Origin: Gammaproteobacteria bacterium
Lineage (GTDB): Bacteria > Pseudomonadota > Gammaproteobacteria > S144-34
NCBI GenBank assembly: GCA_015494165.1
Contig: WGBS01000233.1
Coordinates: forward strand, 1-19,157
Direction: 5' to 3'
Length of the DNA: 19,157 nt
Both the position numbers and the translations under genes were made by a program. Position 1 is the first letter of the stretch. Each line of letters begins with the position of its first letter. The notes under the pieces are model-generated. The model was not told the DNA's origin. It was given only the letters and a program-made list of their open reading frames with translations, and did not search any database. Of this stretch, positions 15,073 through 19,157 are shown in pieces.

Positions 15073-15813
15073 ATGATGCACGGCACGGTGTTCCTGTACA
15101 CCGACTTCGGGCTCGAGGGGCCCTACGTGGGCCAGATGCGCGCGGCCATCGCCCGCGAGGCGCCGGGCCTCGCCGTGGTGGACCTCTGCCACGACCTGCC
15201 GCCCTTCCGGCCGCGCGGGGCGGCCTACCTGCTCGCGGCGCTCGCGCCGGAGCTCCCGGCGGGCTGCGTGTGCGCGGCGGTGGTGGATCCGGGCGTGGGC
15301 GGCGCGCGCGACGCCGTGGTGCTGGAGGCCGACGGGCGCCGCTTCGTCGGCCCCGACAACGGCCTGCTCGCGGTGGTGGCCCGGCGCGCGCGCGAGGCCC
15401 GGTGGTGGACCCTCGCCTGGCGGCCGGAGCGGCTGTCCGCGAGCTTCCATGGCCGTGACCTCTTCGCGCCCGCCGCCGCGCGCCTCGCCGCGGGCCTCGA
15501 GGTCGCGCTCGCGCCGCGCGACGGCCGTGCCCACGTCGGCGCGGACTGGCCCGAGGACCTGGCCGAGGTCGTCTACGTGGACCGTTTCGGCAATGCGATG
15601 ACGGGGCTGCGGGCGGCCGGGCTCGCGCCCGATGCGCGCATCGAGGCCGGCGGCCGGGTGCTGCGGCGCGCGCGCACCTTCTGCGACGTGCCCCCGGGGG
15701 AGGCCTTCTGGTACGAGAACGCCAACGGGCTCGTCGAGATCGCCGTCAACCAGGGCCGCGCCGACGCCGCCCTCGGCCTCGCGCCCGGCGCCCCCGTGCG
15801 CGTCCTCGCCTGA
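15073..15813 (+). CDS. SAM hydroxide adenosyltransferase (SAM hydrolase, DUF62 family)
   Basis: The 246-residue product belongs to the SAM-dependent chlorinase/fluorinase superfamily. Members with this motif set are known to split S-adenosylmethionine with water into adenosine and methionine. The N-terminus FLYTDFGLEGPYVGQMRAAI, the segment VVDPGVGGAR, FVGPDNGLL and the segment SASFHGRDLFAPAAARLA are diagnostic. Asp72, Arg79 and His126 match the conserved Asp-Arg-His triad of the hydroxide adenosyltransferases, so hydrolysis rather than halogenation is expected. The ATG at 15073 or 15076 follows GGGAGG. The protein is soluble and complete. It is tail to tail with dnaE2, with six bases between the stops. 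Its physiological role is not known with certainty. Confidence 0.9.
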   Translation: MMHGTVFLYTDFGLEGPYVGQMRAAIAREAPGLAVVDLCHDLPPFRPRGAAYLLAALAPELPAGCVCAAVVDPGVGGARDAVVLEADGRRFVGPDNGLLAVVARRAREARWWTLAWRPERLSASFHGRDLFAPAAARLAAGLEVALAPRDGRAHVGADWPEDLAEVVYVDRFGNAMTGLRAAGLAPDARIEAGGRVLRRARTFCDVPPGEAFWYENANGLVEIAVNQGRADAALGLAPGAPVRVLA

Positions 15814-15819
15814 GCGCCG

Positions 15820-18948
<3,129 letters not shown>

Positions 18949-18961
18949 GGGGGTGTCTCAC

Positions 18962-18996
18962 GACGGCCGGGGTACTGCATGACGGCCGGGGTACTG
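18962..18996. repeat. 16-bp direct repeat upstream of dnaE2
   Basis: GACGGCCGGGGTACTG occurs at 18962-18977 and again at 18981-18996, a period of 19 bases. The second copy ends with the TACTG that is one half of the LexA box; the first copy repeats that half-site without its partner. The repeat lies in the predicted 5' untranslated region of dnaE2. Confidence 0.9.
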
Positions 18997-19011
18997 GACA
19001 AATATACAGCA
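18992..19011 (-). promoter_or_regulatory. LexA (SOS) box controlling dnaE2
   Basis: Read on the minus strand the site is TGCTGTATATTTGTCCAGTA, which matches the E. coli SOS box TACTG(TA)5CAGTA at 16 of 20 positions and keeps the essential CTG-N10-CAG. TATATT (19001-19006 on the minus strand) inside it is a good -10 element, so bound LexA would block RNA polymerase. The box ends 43 bases before the dnaE2 ATG. No good -35 is visible. The box could also affect the divergent gene at 19139. Confidence 0.85.
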
Positions 19012-19043
19012 TTCTCGGATGCGGCCGTGCGGTCGCCGCCGCC

Positions 19044-19064
19044 GCCGATCGCCGATCGCCGACT
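19044..19064. repeat. Three-copy heptamer GCCGATC
   Basis: GCCGATC occurs twice in tandem and a third time as GCCGACT in the dnaE2/divergent-gene spacer. It is short and may be chance in GC-rich DNA, but it is another 7-base period in a non-coding gap of this window. Confidence 0.5.
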
Positions 19065-19100
19065 GAACCGTCGCCTCCCGGGCCGCGACCCAGGGGCAAA

Positions 19101-19117
19101 GGCCGCGCGGTGCGGCC
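19101..19117 (+). other. Inverted repeat in the leader of the divergent gene
   Basis: GGCCGC (19101-19106) and GCGGCC (19112-19117) form a 6-bp stem with a 5-base loop, overlapping the 10-base palindrome TGCGGCCGCA (19111-19120). It lies just upstream of the ribosome binding site for the gene starting at 19139. A leader hairpin or a protein-binding site are possible; the function is unknown. Confidence 0.35.
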
Positions 19118-19138
19118 GCACAGCCGGGAGGAGACGCC

Positions 19139-19157
19139 ATGAGCACCACCATCGCCA
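19139..19157 (+). CDS. Start of an unidentified gene, cut by the window edge
   Basis: ATG at 19139 follows a strong ribosome binding site GGGAGGAG (19126-19133) with a 5-base spacing, and reads MSTTIA before the window ends. It is divergent from dnaE2. Too little is visible to name it; no promoter stands out, although the LexA box lies about 130 bases upstream. Confidence 0.6.

Overview
The window is about 19 kb of very GC-rich bacterial chromosome. It carries the end of a str operon (tuf) fused to the S10, spc and alpha ribosomal-protein operons, followed by a short accessory region. Several things point to a high-GC gammaproteobacterium: no infA between secY and rpmJ, 101-residue S14 of the long type without zinc cysteines, an RpoA C-terminal domain almost identical to that of enterobacteria, and L3/L16/S11 sequences with the gammaproteobacterial landmarks. 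The genus cannot be fixed from the sequence alone; a purple-sulfur-type or related lineage is only a guess.

Layout: tuf (3-1196); S10 operon rpsJ-rplC-rplD-rplW-rplB-rpsS-rplV-rpsC-rplP-rpmC-rpsQ (1249-6272); spc operon rplN-rplX-rplE-rpsN-rpsH-rplF-rplR-rpsE-rpmD-rplO-secY-rpmJ (6304-11884); a short AT-rich gap with a likely promoter (11885-11965); alpha operon rpsM-rpsK-rpsD-rpoA-rplQ (11966-14815). All are on the plus strand with spacings from a 4-base overlap to 52 bases, so the block looks like one long transcription domain with a promoter re-entry before rpsM. It encodes ribosomal proteins of both subunits, the translocon channel SecY, the RNA polymerase alpha subunit and elongation factor Tu.

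After rplQ come two hairpins (the second terminator-like), then a perfectly in-register array of 18 degenerate heptamers (14904-15029), then a SAM hydroxide adenosyltransferase gene (15073-15813). That gene runs tail to tail, 6 bases apart, into a complete error-prone DNA polymerase gene dnaE2/imuC on the minus strand (15820-18948). Its upstream region (18949-19138) holds a near-consensus LexA box overlapping a -10 element, and a 16-bp direct repeat. A divergent plus-strand gene begins at 19139 with a strong ribosome binding site and is cut by the window edge.

Most of the window is ordinary conserved housekeeping sequence and I see no new multi-gene system. Worth a second look are: the solitary SOS-controlled dnaE2 without imuA/imuB beside it, the heptamer array, a tuf gene written in a different codon dialect from its neighbours, and an S4 protein that joins a zinc-type N-terminus to a gammaproteobacterial C-terminus.
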